This document shows positions 19,822 through 31,600 of a stretch of DNA of 64,000 nt, piece by piece. The notes under the pieces were generated by a model. That model did no database searches, was not told the DNA's origin, and saw only the letters and a list, made by a program, of their open reading frames with translations. Numbering within the stretch: the first letter of the stretch is position 1; each line of letters starts with the position of its first letter. The position numbers and the translations under genes are program-made. The stretch covers positions 807,624-871,623 of the forward strand of contig NZ_VOHB01000002.1 in the NCBI RefSeq assembly GCF_007859295.1, given 5' to 3'. The stretch is from Planococcus sp. CPCC 101016 (GTDB lineage: Bacteria > Bacillota > Bacilli > Bacillales_A > Planococcaceae).

Positions 19822-19878
19822 TACAAAAAGTTAAATGGTGGGGATGCTTCGATATGGTTTTCGCCATTTAAACTTGTA
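19822..19878 (+). promoter_or_regulatory. Long hairpin between atpE and atpF
   Basis: TACAAaaaGTTAAATGG (19822-19838) pairs with CCATTTAAACTTGTA (19864-19878) around a ~25-base loop. There is no U run, so a role in mRNA stability of the atpE end is more likely than termination. Confidence 0.55.
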
Positions 19879-19973
19879 TGAAGCAATTTGCTTTTGAAAA
19901 TCCATCTTACACAGACAAAGATCTTACTATAGAAGAAATTGTATTTTAGGCTCTTGAAGGGAGTGAAACAATC

Positions 19974-20495
19974 GTGTTTTTTGATCACCTCGTACTCGGT
20001 GCAACCGGGGAGTTTTTGAATATTGGAGACATTATCGCAACACTTGTCATCTTCATTTTGCTAATGTTGCTTTTGAAGAAATTCGCATGGGGTCCTTTGA
20101 TGGGCGTAATGCAACAGCGTGAAGATTTGATCAAGAGTGAAATCGAAACTGCTGAAAACAGCCGTCTAGAATCACAAAAATTGCTTGATGAGCAGCGCAG
20201 CCTTCTAAAAGATGCGCGTACACAAGCACAAGAAATCGTCGAAAACGCTAAAAAGCAAGGCGAAGTTTCGCGTGAGGAAATCATTACGACAGCGCGTGCT
20301 GAGTCTGGCCGCATGAAAGAAGCTGCGGTTCAAGAAATTGCCAACGAAAGAGATAAAGCTATTTCAGCTGTTCGTGAAGAAGTTGTGGCATTGTCATTGC
20401 TTGCTGCTACGAAAGTGCTTGAAAAAGAAATCTCTGAGGAAGACAACCGCCAGTTGATTAATGAAACGATTGCGAAGGCAGGCGAAGTTCAGTGA
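19974..20495 (+). CDS. atpF: ATP synthase Fo subunit b
   Basis: A 173-residue stator subunit: one N-terminal membrane helix (about 17-36), then a long charged helical coil reaching the F1 head. GTG start after AAGGGAGTGA. Its stop overlaps the atpH start in GTGA, so translation of b and delta is coupled. Confidence 0.95.
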   Translation: MFFDHLVLGATGEFLNIGDIIATLVIFILLMLLLKKFAWGPLMGVMQQREDLIKSEIETAENSRLESQKLLDEQRSLLKDARTQAQEIVENAKKQGEVSREEIITTARAESGRMKEAAVQEIANERDKAISAVREEVVALSLLAATKVLEKEISEEDNRQLINETIAKAGEVQ

Positions 20496-21022
20496 GTCAA
20501 GTTGCAGAACGCTACGCTCTAGCATTGTTCCAAGTCGCTCAAAAGCATGAATCGGCTTTGGAGGTAGAACAGGATCTTCGTGAAGTGAAAAAAGTCTTCG
20601 AAATGACTCCGGAGCTTTACAATTTGATCATTTCTCCAAAACTTTCAGCTGATAAAAGAACAAACTTGATCAATGAAGTATTTAAAGAAGCGAATCCGCT
20701 TGTCGTAAATACACTTCAATTGATGGCAGAACGCAAACGATTGAATGAAGTCGGCTCTATGGTTGACGAGTTCGTCGCATTATCCAATAATGCACAGGGA
20801 ATTGAAGATGCAAAAGTATATTCTACACGTCCTTTGACGGAAGAAGAGCGCGCATCCATTTCTTCGGTTTTCTCAAAGAAAATCGGCAAACAATCTTTAC
20901 GAATTGAAAACATCATCGATCCATCGTTAATCGGCGGATTGCGTCTTCAAATCGGAAACCGCATTTACGACAGCAGTGTGAGCACCAAATTGTCACGCCT
21001 GCAGCGTCAATTAATCGGTTAA
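20492..21022 (+). CDS. atpH: ATP synthase F1 subunit delta
   Basis: A 176-residue stator subunit joining the b stalk to the top of the alpha3beta3 head. N-terminal helical bundle VAERYALALFQVAQKH and the conserved C-terminal DPSLIGGLRLQIGNRIYDSSV. GTG start inside the atpF stop. Confidence 0.94.
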   Translation: MSQVAERYALALFQVAQKHESALEVEQDLREVKKVFEMTPELYNLIISPKLSADKRTNLINEVFKEANPLVVNTLQLMAERKRLNEVGSMVDEFVALSNNAQGIEDAKVYSTRPLTEEERASISSVFSKKIGKQSLRIENIIDPSLIGGLRLQIGNRIYDSSVSTKLSRLQRQLIG

Positions 21023-21029
21023 TTTATGA

Positions 21030-22559
<1,530 letters not shown>

Positions 22560-22560
22560 A

Positions 22561-22685
22561 GAGAAACTGTATTCAGTGGGGGGCTTTAACCCCACTGAAT
22601 ACTAGTTGATCCAATCGGACTTTTACGGTCAGTTGATCTCCTGCATGTAAATGCGGGAGACATACTGCCCGTTAAAGCGGGGTAA
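22561..22685 (+). repeat. Structured intra-operon repeat, copy B (atpA-atpG)
   Basis: Begins one base after the atpA stop. First hairpin GTATTCAGTGGGG / CCCCACTGAATAC is a perfect 13-bp stem (22569-22602). Then GTTGATCCAATCGGACTTTT, second hairpin GGTCAGT/ACTGCCC with the inner perfect-plus-wobble stem CTCCTGCAT/ATGCGGGAG, and GTTAAAGCGGG. The stems differ in bases from copies A1 and A2 but keep pairing. Confidence 0.88.
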
Positions 22686-22717
22686 TACCGGGTTCGAATA
22701 TGAAGAAAAAATAATAA

Positions 22718-23590
<873 letters not shown>

Positions 23591-23598
23591 AAAATGGA

Positions 23599-23666
23599 AG
23601 TGCCCATGCAGATGGGCACTGAAGTTTGCTTATCTATAAATTGCGAACATCCCTGATGGGGAGTTC
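23599..23666 (+). promoter_or_regulatory. Two hairpins between atpG and atpD
   Basis: AGTGCCCAT/ATGGGCACT (23599-23620), a perfect 9-bp stem with loop GCAG, and GAAC..CCC/GGG..GTTC (23645-23666). Neither has a U run. Likely mRNA processing or stability elements in front of the highly expressed atpD. Confidence 0.5.
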
Positions 23667-23669
23667 TAA

Positions 23670-25538
<1,869 letters not shown>

Positions 25539-25659
25539 AGAAAAGCGAAAGCGCCTGTGTAGATTCGACGTGCATAAGGCAGACCAGCGAAGTGGCGCTC
25601 TTTGCCACCCAGCTGGGATGACTTATGACCCTAGAATCTAGGCGCTGAAGCTAGACAAT
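25539..25659 (+). repeat. Post-atpC palindromic repeat, unit 1
   Basis: Unit of ~122 bases beginning AAGAAAAGCG and ending GACAATA. Folds as one long arm: GCGCCT/AGGCGC, AGATTC/GAATCT, CATAAG/CTTATG and a top stem GTGGC/GCCAC. Pairing is kept but bases differ from units 2 and 3. Confidence 0.85.
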
Positions 25660-25783
25660 AAAGAAAAGCGTAAGCGGCCGTTCAACTCCGACAGGCTTAA
25701 GGCAGAATGGCGAAGCGGCGTTCTTTGCCGCATAGCCAGGCTGACTTAAGACCCCGAGGAGTTGGCCGCTGAAGCTGGCCAAT
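25660..25783 (+). repeat. Post-atpC palindromic repeat, unit 2
   Basis: AGCGGCC/GGCCGCT, AACTCC/GGAGTT, GGCTTAAG/CTTAAGACC and top stem GCGGC/GCCGC. Directly adjoins units 1 and 3. Confidence 0.85.
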
Positions 25784-25906
25784 AAAGAAAAGCGAAAGCG
25801 GCCGTTCAGCTCCGACGGGCTTAAAATGAATTTCCGAAGCGGCGCTTTTTGCCGCATAGGAAGGGCAGCTTAAGTCCGAGGAGTTGGCCGTTGAAGCTGG
25901 ACAATA
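25784..25906 (+). repeat. Post-atpC palindromic repeat, unit 3
   Basis: AGCGGCC/GGCCGTT (wobble), AGCTCC/GGAGTT, GGGCTTAA/TTAAGTCC, top stem GCGGC/GCCGC. Ends eight bases before the terminator. Confidence 0.85.
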
Positions 25907-25913
25907 AAGAAAT

Positions 25914-25956
25914 GAAGCGGACAGAAGGGCATTCGACTTTTGTCCGCTTTTTCTAT
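25914..25956 (+). terminator. Terminator of the ATP synthase operon
   Basis: AAGCGGAC / GTCCGCTT stem followed by TTTTCTATTTT. Confidence 0.85.
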
Positions 25957-26115
25957 TTTAAATTAAAGCAGATCATTTTAGAATTCTGACCTGAAGTTAA
26001 AGATACAGCGAGACATGAGAGTAAAATAGAATGATAAAAATAAGAGCATAAGGTTTCAAAATTCGTTGAACCAATTTCAAAGAATATAAAATTCGCTTGC
26101 GAAAGGATGGATAAG

Positions 26116-26349
26116 ATGGAAACCATGATTGGTCAAACAGCTTTAATATCAATTTTCAGTCACATTTTCTTCACGGGCGTCGCTTTTTATGCAATGCGTG
26201 CTGTAATGTTCGAAAAATGGATACACAAACATCATGTGCTGCAGGCACAAATTCTTTATATTTTTCTCAGCATTGCGATCGGGACCATGGTATCTACTTT
26301 TTTCCTAAATATTTCAACTTGGTCAAGGCAATTGCCTTATTTGTTTTAA
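26116..26349 (+). CDS. ywzB: YwzB, DUF1146 family small membrane protein
   Basis: A 77-residue protein with two predicted transmembrane helices (about 10-30 and 45-65), function unknown. Matches the DUF1146/TIGR02327 family that sits between atpC and murAA in Bacillales. The ATG at 26116 is preferred over the one at 26107 because GAAAGGA ends eight bases before it. Bacillus neighbours ywmA and ywmB are absent. Confidence 0.82.
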   Translation: METMIGQTALISIFSHIFFTGVAFYAMRAVMFEKWIHKHHVLQAQILYIFLSIAIGTMVSTFFLNISTWSRQLPYLF

Positions 26350-26351
26350 AA

Positions 26352-26412
26352 TTGCCGTTTTGCCATGGCTCTGAAGCTCATGGCTATGGCAAAACGGCAA
26401 AAATTTTATTTC
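26352..26412. terminator. Terminator after ywzB, possibly bidirectional
   Basis: Perfect 15-bp stem TTGCCGTTTTGCCAT (26352-26366) / ATGGCAAAACGGCAA (26386-26400), with AAATTTTATTT after it and TTTTAAAA before it. Confidence 0.8.
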
Positions 26413-26436
26413 CTAGGAAATAAATTCGTGTATAAT
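26407..26436 (+). promoter_or_regulatory. Palindrome-associated promoter for murAA
   Basis: Perfect 16-bp palindrome TATTTCCTAGGAAATA (26407-26422) covers the expected -35 position of a consensus -10 TATAAT (26431-26436). The following leader to murAA is ~260 nt, AT-rich and without a frame; TACTAA/TTAGTA near 26588-26607 is its only visible inverted repeat. Confidence 0.55.
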
Positions 26437-26700
26437 GTTTAAGCATAGGATAGAGGGGAAAAGGTCTAGTAGCTCGAAGTTAAAATGTGACTTTTAGCCC
26501 TGACGGACATAAAAAGAGACAGCTTCTCGAATAATGTTACGCGTTGATGAAAAAATAGCGCAAAATGTGAGTATAGTTGCTTGTTTTTTACTAAATAAAA
26601 AGTTAGTATAAGTAAGGTTTTGTTTCTAAATTATGACATTGGACTTTTAAACGTATATGGATACATATAGATGACTATTAAACACATGGAGGGCATATCA

Positions 26701-27999
26701 GTGGATCAAATTATTGTAAAAGGCGGCCAAAAATTAAAAGGGAAAGTACGGGTGGAAGGTGCCAAAAATGCAGTTCTTCCGGTATTAGCTGCGGCTTTAC
26801 TAGCTTCAGAAGGCAAGAGTATCATCAAAGAAGTACCTAATTTAGCGGATGTTTATACTATTCAGGAAGTGTTAAGAAGCTTGAACGTTTCCGTTGAGTA
26901 CTTTCCCGAAAAAAATGAAATGCTGATCGATTCTTCAGCAACTTTATCAAGCGAAGCGCAATTTGAGTATGTGCGCAAAATGCGTGCTTCGATCCTGGTA
27001 ATGGGACCAGTCCTTGCGCGTAATGGATTTGCTCGTGTAGCTTTACCGGGTGGTTGTGCAATAGGGTCACGTCCGATCGATCAACACCTAAAAGGTTTTG
27101 AAGCGATGGGCGCGAGCATTACGATTGGAAACGGATTTGTGGAAGCAAAAACAACTGGCCGTTTACGCGGGGCAAAAATCTATTTGGATTTCCCGAGTGT
27201 AGGGGCAACTGAAAACATCATGATGGCTGCCGCTTTGGCAGAAGGTACAACACTCATTGAAAATGCTGCCAAGGAGCCTGAAATCGTTGACGTAGCAAAT
27301 TACATCAATGAAATGGGCGGCCGCGTTATCGGTGCTGGTACAGATACAATGCGTATCGAAGGCGTAGAAGAATTACATGGCGCTGAGCATTACATTATTC
27401 CGGATCGCGTTGAAGCAGGTACATTTATGGTTGCAGCTGCAATCACAGAAGGCGATGTTATTATTGAAAATGCTGTGCCTGAACACATGACAGCATTAAT
27501 TTCCAAAATGGGTGAAATGGGTGTTGATATTCAGGAGACAGAAGAAGGGTTACGCATCCGCGCAAACCGTCCACTTCGCTCTATTGATATTAAAACAATG
27601 CCGCATCCAGGTTTCCCAACTGATATGCAATCACAGATGATGTCATTGATGCTGACTGCTACAGGTAACGGCATCTTGACAGAAACCGTTTTTGAAAACC
27701 GCTTTATGCACGTGGAAGAATTCCGCCGCATGAATGCATCGGTTAAAATTGAAGGACGTTCAGTAATCATGGAAGGTCCCTCATCACTTCAAGGAGCTGA
27801 AGTTGCAGCTACGGATTTAAGAGCCGCAGCCGCATTGATTCTAGCTGGACTTGCTGCAGACGGAATTACACGGGTCAACGAACTTTATCATTTAGATCGT
27901 GGCTATGTTGACTTTCATTTAAAACTGGAAGCCTTAGGCGCTGATATTGAGCGGGTAACGGTTGAACAGGCTGAAGAAAAAGTTGAGCAATTGGTCTAA
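26701..27999 (+). CDS. murAA: UDP-N-acetylglucosamine 1-carboxyvinyltransferase 1
   Basis: A 432-residue MurA, the usually essential paralogue in Bacillus, making enolpyruvyl-UDP-GlcNAc for peptidoglycan. [14 protein letters not shown] near residue 22 and catalytic cysteine in [15 protein letters not shown] near 117. The start is GTG at 26701, ten bases after GGAGGG; the ATG at 26671 gives a non-homologous extension. In Bacillus spoIID, spoIIQ and spoIIID come between this gene and mbl; none is present. Confidence 0.95.
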   Translation: MDQIIVKGGQKLKGKVRVEGAKNAVLPVLAAALLASEGKSIIKEVPNLADVYTIQEVLRSLNVSVEYFPEKNEMLIDSSATLSSEAQFEYVRKMRASILVMGPVLARNGFARVALPGGCAIGSRPIDQHLKGFEAMGASITIGNGFVEAKTTGRLRGAKIYLDFPSVGATENIMMAAALAEGTTLIENAAKEPEIVDVANYINEMGGRVIGAGTDTMRIEGVEELHGAEHYIIPDRVEAGTFMVAAAITEGDVIIENAVPEHMTALISKMGEMGVDIQETEEGLRIRANRPLRSIDIKTMPHPGFPTDMQSQMMSLMLTATGNGILTETVFENRFMHVEEFRRMNASVKIEGRSVIMEGPSSLQGAEVAATDLRAAAALILAGLAADGITRVNELYHLDRGYVDFHLKLEALGADIERVTVEQAEEKVEQLV

Positions 28000-28013
28000 T
28001 CGTTTTATATAGG

Positions 28014-28050
28014 GCTTGCGGCGCTGGTTATCAGCTTCGCAAGCTTTTTT
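28014..28050 (+). terminator. Terminator after murAA
   Basis: GCTTGCG (28014-28020) / CGCAAGC (28038-28044) followed by TTTTTT. Confidence 0.85.
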
Positions 28051-28143
28051 AATGTTATTGTATGAATTGATGAATTTTTGTCAATGCGATCCTCACTATG
28101 ATAAAATATTCAGTTAAGAGAATCTTTTTTAATACATAAAAAT

Positions 28144-28195
28144 GTAGAGAAACTCCAATCAGTAAGGTCTTTACCCTTACTGGTTGATGAGATGG
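28144..28195 (+). repeat. Structured intra-operon repeat, copy C (truncated, before mbl)
   Basis: GTAGAGAAACTCCAATCAG lead and the first hairpin CAATCAGTAAGG / CCTTACTGGTTG (one G-U pair). The central block is diverged and the second hairpin is missing. Confidence 0.65.
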
Positions 28196-28225
28196 GATTA
28201 ATGGTTCAGAAGGAGTGCGGGCTTG

Positions 28226-29260
28226 ATGTTTTCAAAAGATATCGGAATTGATTTAGGAACTGCGAATGTATTGATATATGTTAAGGGCAAGGGAATCATC
28301 TTGAACGAACCTTCAGTAATGGCAATGGATCGGAAGACCAATCAGGTGCTGGCTGTCGGGAAAGAAGCACGCAAAATGATGGGGAGGACGCCCAAGCATA
28401 TTGATGTAATTCGGCCGTTGAAAGATGGAGTCATCCATGATTTTGATGTCACTGAAGCGATGCTAAAGCATTTTATTCACATCTTGAAATTGAAAGGCTT
28501 CATGACGAAGCCGCGTATTTTGATTTGCTGCCCTACGAACGTCACAAGCATTGAACAGAACGCTATTCAGGAAGTCGCTGAAAAAGCGGGTGGAAAGAGA
28601 GTGTACGTCGAAGTGGAACCGAAAGTTGCTGCCATCGGAGCCGGCTTGGATATTTATCATCCGAATGCCAGTATGGTGATCGATATCGGCGGCGGAACAA
28701 CGGATGTCGCCGTTTTGTCCATGGGTGACATTGTCACAAGCGAGACGATTAAAACAGCCGGTGACCGGTTTGATCAGCAAATCATGAAGTACGTCAAACA
28801 CCATCATAAGTTGTTGATCGGAGAAAAGACTGCTGAAAAGATCAAGATTGAAATCGGTACAGCAATCAAACGCGCTGAAGAAAAGAAAATGGAAGTCCGT
28901 GGCCGTGATATGATGACTGGTTATCCGAAAACGCTGGTCATCCATTCGATGGAAATTGAACAAGCCTTGAGAGAATCGGTTCGAACGATTGTGGAGGCTG
29001 CCCGGATGGTATTAGAGAAAACACCACCGGAATTGGCTTCAGATATTATTGAAAGCGGAGCAATTTTGACAGGCGGTGGCGCTTTACTCGATGGACTGGA
29101 CCAACTGCTGGCCGAGAAGTTGGAAATTCCGGTTTCCATTGCGGAAAATCCAATGGAATGTGTCGCGCTGGGCACCGGCTTAATGCTGGAAGCAAAAGAG
29201 AGCATCTTTCGCCAAAAGAAACAAAGCCAAATTGCAGATAGCAAAAAAAGCGTATTCTAG
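28226..29260 (+). CDS. mbl: MreB-like rod-shape protein Mbl
   Basis: A 344-residue bacterial actin guiding lateral wall synthesis at the membrane. Phosphate-1 motif DIGIDLGTANVLIYVKGKG at residues 5-23, phosphate-2 IDIGGGTTDVAVLS near 158, adenosine motif LTGGGALLDGLDQLL near 287. The ATG at 28226 is preferred to the TTG one codon earlier. Placement between murAA and fabZ identifies it as Mbl rather than MreB. Bacillus flhO and flhP, which follow mbl, are absent. Repeat copies lie before and after it. Confidence 0.92.
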   Translation: MFSKDIGIDLGTANVLIYVKGKGIILNEPSVMAMDRKTNQVLAVGKEARKMMGRTPKHIDVIRPLKDGVIHDFDVTEAMLKHFIHILKLKGFMTKPRILICCPTNVTSIEQNAIQEVAEKAGGKRVYVEVEPKVAAIGAGLDIYHPNASMVIDIGGGTTDVAVLSMGDIVTSETIKTAGDRFDQQIMKYVKHHHKLLIGEKTAEKIKIEIGTAIKRAEEKKMEVRGRDMMTGYPKTLVIHSMEIEQALRESVRTIVEAARMVLEKTPPELASDIIESGAILTGGGALLDGLDQLLAEKLEIPVSIAENPMECVALGTGLMLEAKESIFRQKKQSQIADSKKSVF

Positions 29261-29281
29261 TTATAATAACTACAGTTTGTA

Positions 29282-29360
29282 TAAAGTGAAACTTCACTCA
29301 GAGGGAACGCATCTCTACTGAGTACTAGTGAGATGAGCGAACTTTGCCCGTATTTCGGGA
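29282..29360 (+). repeat. Structured intra-operon repeat, copy D (diverged, after mbl)
   Basis: AAGTGAAACTTCACTCAG lead; first hairpin ACTCAG..GGGA / TCTC..CTGAGT with a mismatch; then a block resembling ACTAGT-GA-CGGACTTT and a small CCCG/CGGG stem. Weakest of the four main sites. Confidence 0.5.
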
Positions 29361-29390
29361 ATTCAGTAGATGGAAAGGTTGACGGAGTGA

Positions 29391-29654
29391 ATGGCTGAGC
29401 TGAAAAAAAACTTTCCTATTCGGAAAAAAGCTAAAAAAGAAGCATCAGAAACTCAAGAGCCGAAAAAGACATGGTGGGTTCAAATCCGCCTGTTTCCAAT
29501 CTGGCTCCGTATTGTCATTGTGATTGCGCTAATCGCCTTAGCCGCTGTTTTAGGGGCGATGGTGGGCTTTGGTGTCATTGGGGACGGTAAACCGGCCGAT
29601 GCACTGAAATGGGAAACCTGGCAGCACATATTGGATATTATGAGTGGAAAATAA
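29391..29654 (+). CDS. EpuA-like single-pass membrane protein (annotated as RNA polymerase beta subunit associated)
   Basis: An 87-residue protein with a basic N-terminus (KKNFPIRKKAKKEAS), a WWVQIRLFPIWLRI motif and one transmembrane helix (about 42-65), ending in a short outside segment. It matches the EpuA/PF11772 family, often mislabelled as DNA-directed RNA polymerase subunit beta. Function is not known with confidence. Only a 15-base gap separates its stop from the fabZ start. Confidence 0.72.
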   Translation: MAELKKNFPIRKKAKKEASETQEPKKTWWVQIRLFPIWLRIVIVIALIALAAVLGAMVGFGVIGDGKPADALKWETWQHILDIMSGK

Positions 29655-29669
29655 GAGGAGATGAATCGA

Positions 29670-30110
29670 TTGTTGACAACAGAACAAGTTCAAGCAATTT
29701 TACCGCACCGCTATCCATTCTTAATGGTGGATCGCATTTTAGAAATCGACGCCGGTAAAAAAGCTGTAGGATTAAAAAACGTATCAGCAAATGAAGAATT
29801 TTTTAATGGGCATTTTCCTGGCTACCCGGTAATGCCGGGTGTCTTGATTGTTGAAGCGCTGGCACAGGTTGGCGCAGCCGCTGTCCTGCAGCTGGAAGCC
29901 AATAAAGGCCGTCTGGCGTTTTTCACAGGCATCGACAACTGCCGCTTTAAACGTCAGGTCGTACCAGGTGATCAATTGCGTCTGGAAGTCGAATTGACGA
30001 AATTGCGCGGTTCTATGGGCAAGGGCCATGCAATTGCCACTGTAGATGGTGAAATCGCTTGTGAATGCGATATTCTCTTTGCATTAGGACCAGTTGCTGA
30101 AAAAAAGTGA
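29670..30110 (+). CDS. fabZ: 3-hydroxyacyl-[acyl-carrier-protein] dehydratase FabZ
   Basis: A 146-residue hot-dog-fold dehydratase of fatty-acid elongation. [13 protein letters not shown] with the catalytic histidine near residue 14, and the catalytic glutamate in [15 protein letters not shown] near 62. An ATG at 29661 touches the AGGAG; the TTG at 29670 is nine bases from it and gives the Bacillus start MLTTEQV. Known in Bacillus as ywpB. A bidirectional terminator follows. Confidence 0.94.
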   Translation: MLTTEQVQAILPHRYPFLMVDRILEIDAGKKAVGLKNVSANEEFFNGHFPGYPVMPGVLIVEALAQVGAAAVLQLEANKGRLAFFTGIDNCRFKRQVVPGDQLRLEVELTKLRGSMGKGHAIATVDGEIACECDILFALGPVAEKK

Positions 30111-30156
30111 TTCCAAGCAATACAACGATAGTGACAAGACTCACTGCATCCACATA

Positions 30157-30212
30157 GAAAAAAAGCAGTTCCTGAAAGTCATTTTTTTGACCTTCAGGAA
30201 CTGCTTTTTTTA
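30157..30212. terminator. Bidirectional terminator between fabZ and ywpF-like gene
   Basis: AAAGCAGTTCCTGAA/TTCAGGAACTGCTTT with an inner GTCA/TGAC, A run on one side and T run on the other; it serves both converging genes. Confidence 0.92.
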
Positions 30213-30229
30213 TTGATGGCGATTACTCG

Positions 30230-30667
30230 TTATGATTTTGACTCGTCTTTGCGAAGACCCGGACGCGTACGCATATCGGTTTCAAAGCGATCCAGCAGCT
30301 CCTGTCCTTCAAGTCCATCTTCCAATAGCTCTGAAAGCAGGGTTTCCGCGTATTTCCGGCGAGCCCGTTTCAAGGTGCCTTTCATCAATACGGAAATATG
30401 ATCACCCATAATTTTTACAGCATGGACTACCACTTCAAAAGGAGCCGGTTCATTTCCTGGATAGGAGATCACGACCTGGACAGCTATCGTTTCCTCGGTT
30501 TGCTTTAAGCTTTCGAAGGTTTCGTGGTGTGACAAGTCGACCAGCATTTCAAGAATCCATGAACGTTCATTGTTTTCCTGGTTGATGATGATGCCGTCAT
30601 GTACTGGATAATCGGCGACTTCATCATCTTTTTCAATCCCCAGTGACAGCATTTTAAATGTTTTCAT
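30230..30667 (-). CDS. ywpF: YwpF-like family protein
   Basis: A 145-residue cytoplasmic protein of unknown function, beginning MKTFKMLSLGIEKDDEV, with PAPFEVVVHAVKIMGDHISVL in the middle and a charged C-terminal helix. It resembles the YwpF family that neighbours ssbB in Bacillus; the assignment rests on sequence style and position. Start ATG with GGAGG nine to ten bases upstream. Divergent from ssbB, convergent with fabZ. Confidence 0.65.
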   Translation of the reverse strand: MKTFKMLSLGIEKDDEVADYPVHDGIIINQENNERSWILEMLVDLSHHETFESLKQTEETIAVQVVISYPGNEPAPFEVVVHAVKIMGDHISVLMKGTLKRARRKYAETLLSELLEDGLEGQELLDRFETDMRTRPGLRKDESKS

Positions 30668-30852
30668 TCAGCGATGCCTCCAATACTAGCTTTGTTTCAG
30701 TATAGCATATAGAAGATTTTGCGGGCGAACGGAAAATAGGCTGCGAAAAAAACGGATATTCTTCTAAAAGTCATTTTTAATTCAAGACATCATTTTGTGG
30801 AAACTCAATCATTTCACCAAATACAACCAGAAATAATTTTTGGGAAGACTCC

Positions 30853-30932
30853 AAAAATGAAATATGGAAGCGGAAAATCCCTTAAAAATTATTTTTCCGG
30901 TTTTGCAAAGAATTCAATCTTCTTAGTATGCT
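30853..30932 (+). promoter_or_regulatory. ssbB promoter with possible ComK sites
   Basis: TTGCAA (30903-30908), 18-base spacer, TATGCT (30927-30932). Just upstream is AAAA-N5-TTTT at 30884-30896, an exact ComK AT-box; 18 bases before it AAAA-N5-ATAT (30853-30865) is a two-mismatch partner. Another exact AT-box lies at 30766-30778. The rest of the 291-base gap shows nothing else. Confidence 0.55.
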
Positions 30933-30958
30933 TCATGTAAGCGAAAGGGGGTGAGAAA

Positions 30959-31369
30959 ATGAATCAAGTCGGAATTGTAGGGCGTTTAACCAAAGATCCA
31001 ATCATGCGTGTGATGAATGAAGGCCGCGTACATACTTCCTTCATCGTAGCAATTTCCCGGAATTACAAAAACCAGAAAGGAGAGACAGAAACAGATTTTG
31101 TTCTTTGTTCTACTTGGGGGAAGCCTGCCCACAATGTCTCGAAATACTGCGTCAAGGGTTCACTGGTCGCTGTCACTGGCCGTCTGCAGTCGCGTTCTTA
31201 CGACAAAGAAGACGGAACACGCATTTACGTGACGGAAGTGCTTGGTGATCAAATTCGCTTCCTCGACAGAAGAAAATCACAAGAAGAAACCGTCCCTCAG
31301 CAAGAAATACCGCAGTCTGATGCAGACTTCGATTTTCAGCCGCCGGGGACGGAACAAGTAAACGTATAA
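30959..31369 (+). CDS. ssbB: Single-stranded DNA-binding protein, competence type SsbB
   Basis: A 136-residue OB-fold protein: MNQVGIVGRLTKDP at the start, VLCSTWGKPAHNVSKYCVKGSLVAVTGRLQSRSY in the core. The C-terminus ends PPGTEQVNV and lacks the acidic DDDLPF tip used by SsbA to recruit partners, so this is the secondary paralogue that protects incoming DNA in transformation. Position before ywqA matches Bacillus ywpH. ATG after AGGGGGTGA. Confidence 0.88.
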   Translation: MNQVGIVGRLTKDPIMRVMNEGRVHTSFIVAISRNYKNQKGETETDFVLCSTWGKPAHNVSKYCVKGSLVAVTGRLQSRSYDKEDGTRIYVTEVLGDQIRFLDRRKSQEETVPQQEIPQSDADFDFQPPGTEQVNV

Positions 31370-31394
31370 GCAACTAAAAAGGAGGCACTTAGCG

Positions 31395-31538
31395 ATGCCA
31401 AAAGATGTACAGCTGCAACTGGAAGTGCATATGGAGCAATTGATCAAACTAACCGCTTTGCTTCATCAACGTTTGGCAGAGGCGGAGCGGGAACTAAGTG
31501 AACTGAAATCGATCTTCCGTTCCGTTCAAAAAGGGTGA
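31395..31538 (+). CDS. Small hypothetical protein, 47 residues, coiled-coil
   Basis: Starts MPKDVQLQLEVHMEQLIK and continues through a single amphipathic helix with heptad leucines (LLHQRLAEAERELSELKSIF). Excellent ribosome-binding site AAGGAGG, 25 bases after the ssbB stop, and an intrinsic terminator right after. It is probably co-transcribed with ssbB. I do not recognise a family. The translation signals make a real gene likely. Confidence 0.7.
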   Translation: MPKDVQLQLEVHMEQLIKLTALLHQRLAEAERELSELKSIFRSVQKG

Positions 31539-31558
31539 GTATTCACGTCTAAAAGGGG

Positions 31559-31592
31559 AATCCGGCCAGGTGGGGACCTGGCCGGATTATTT
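31559..31592 (+). terminator. Terminator after the ssbB unit
   Basis: Perfect 13-bp stem AATCCGGCCAGGT / ACCTGGCCGGATT with loop GGGG, then ATTT. It also faces the end of ywqA from the other strand. Confidence 0.8.
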
Positions 31593-31600
31593 AAAGCTCG

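Noticed and set aside
27961..28225. Remnant of spoIID/spoIIQ/spoIIID between murAA and mbl
   Set aside because: Only a terminator and the truncated repeat were found; no frame or motif of these genes remains.
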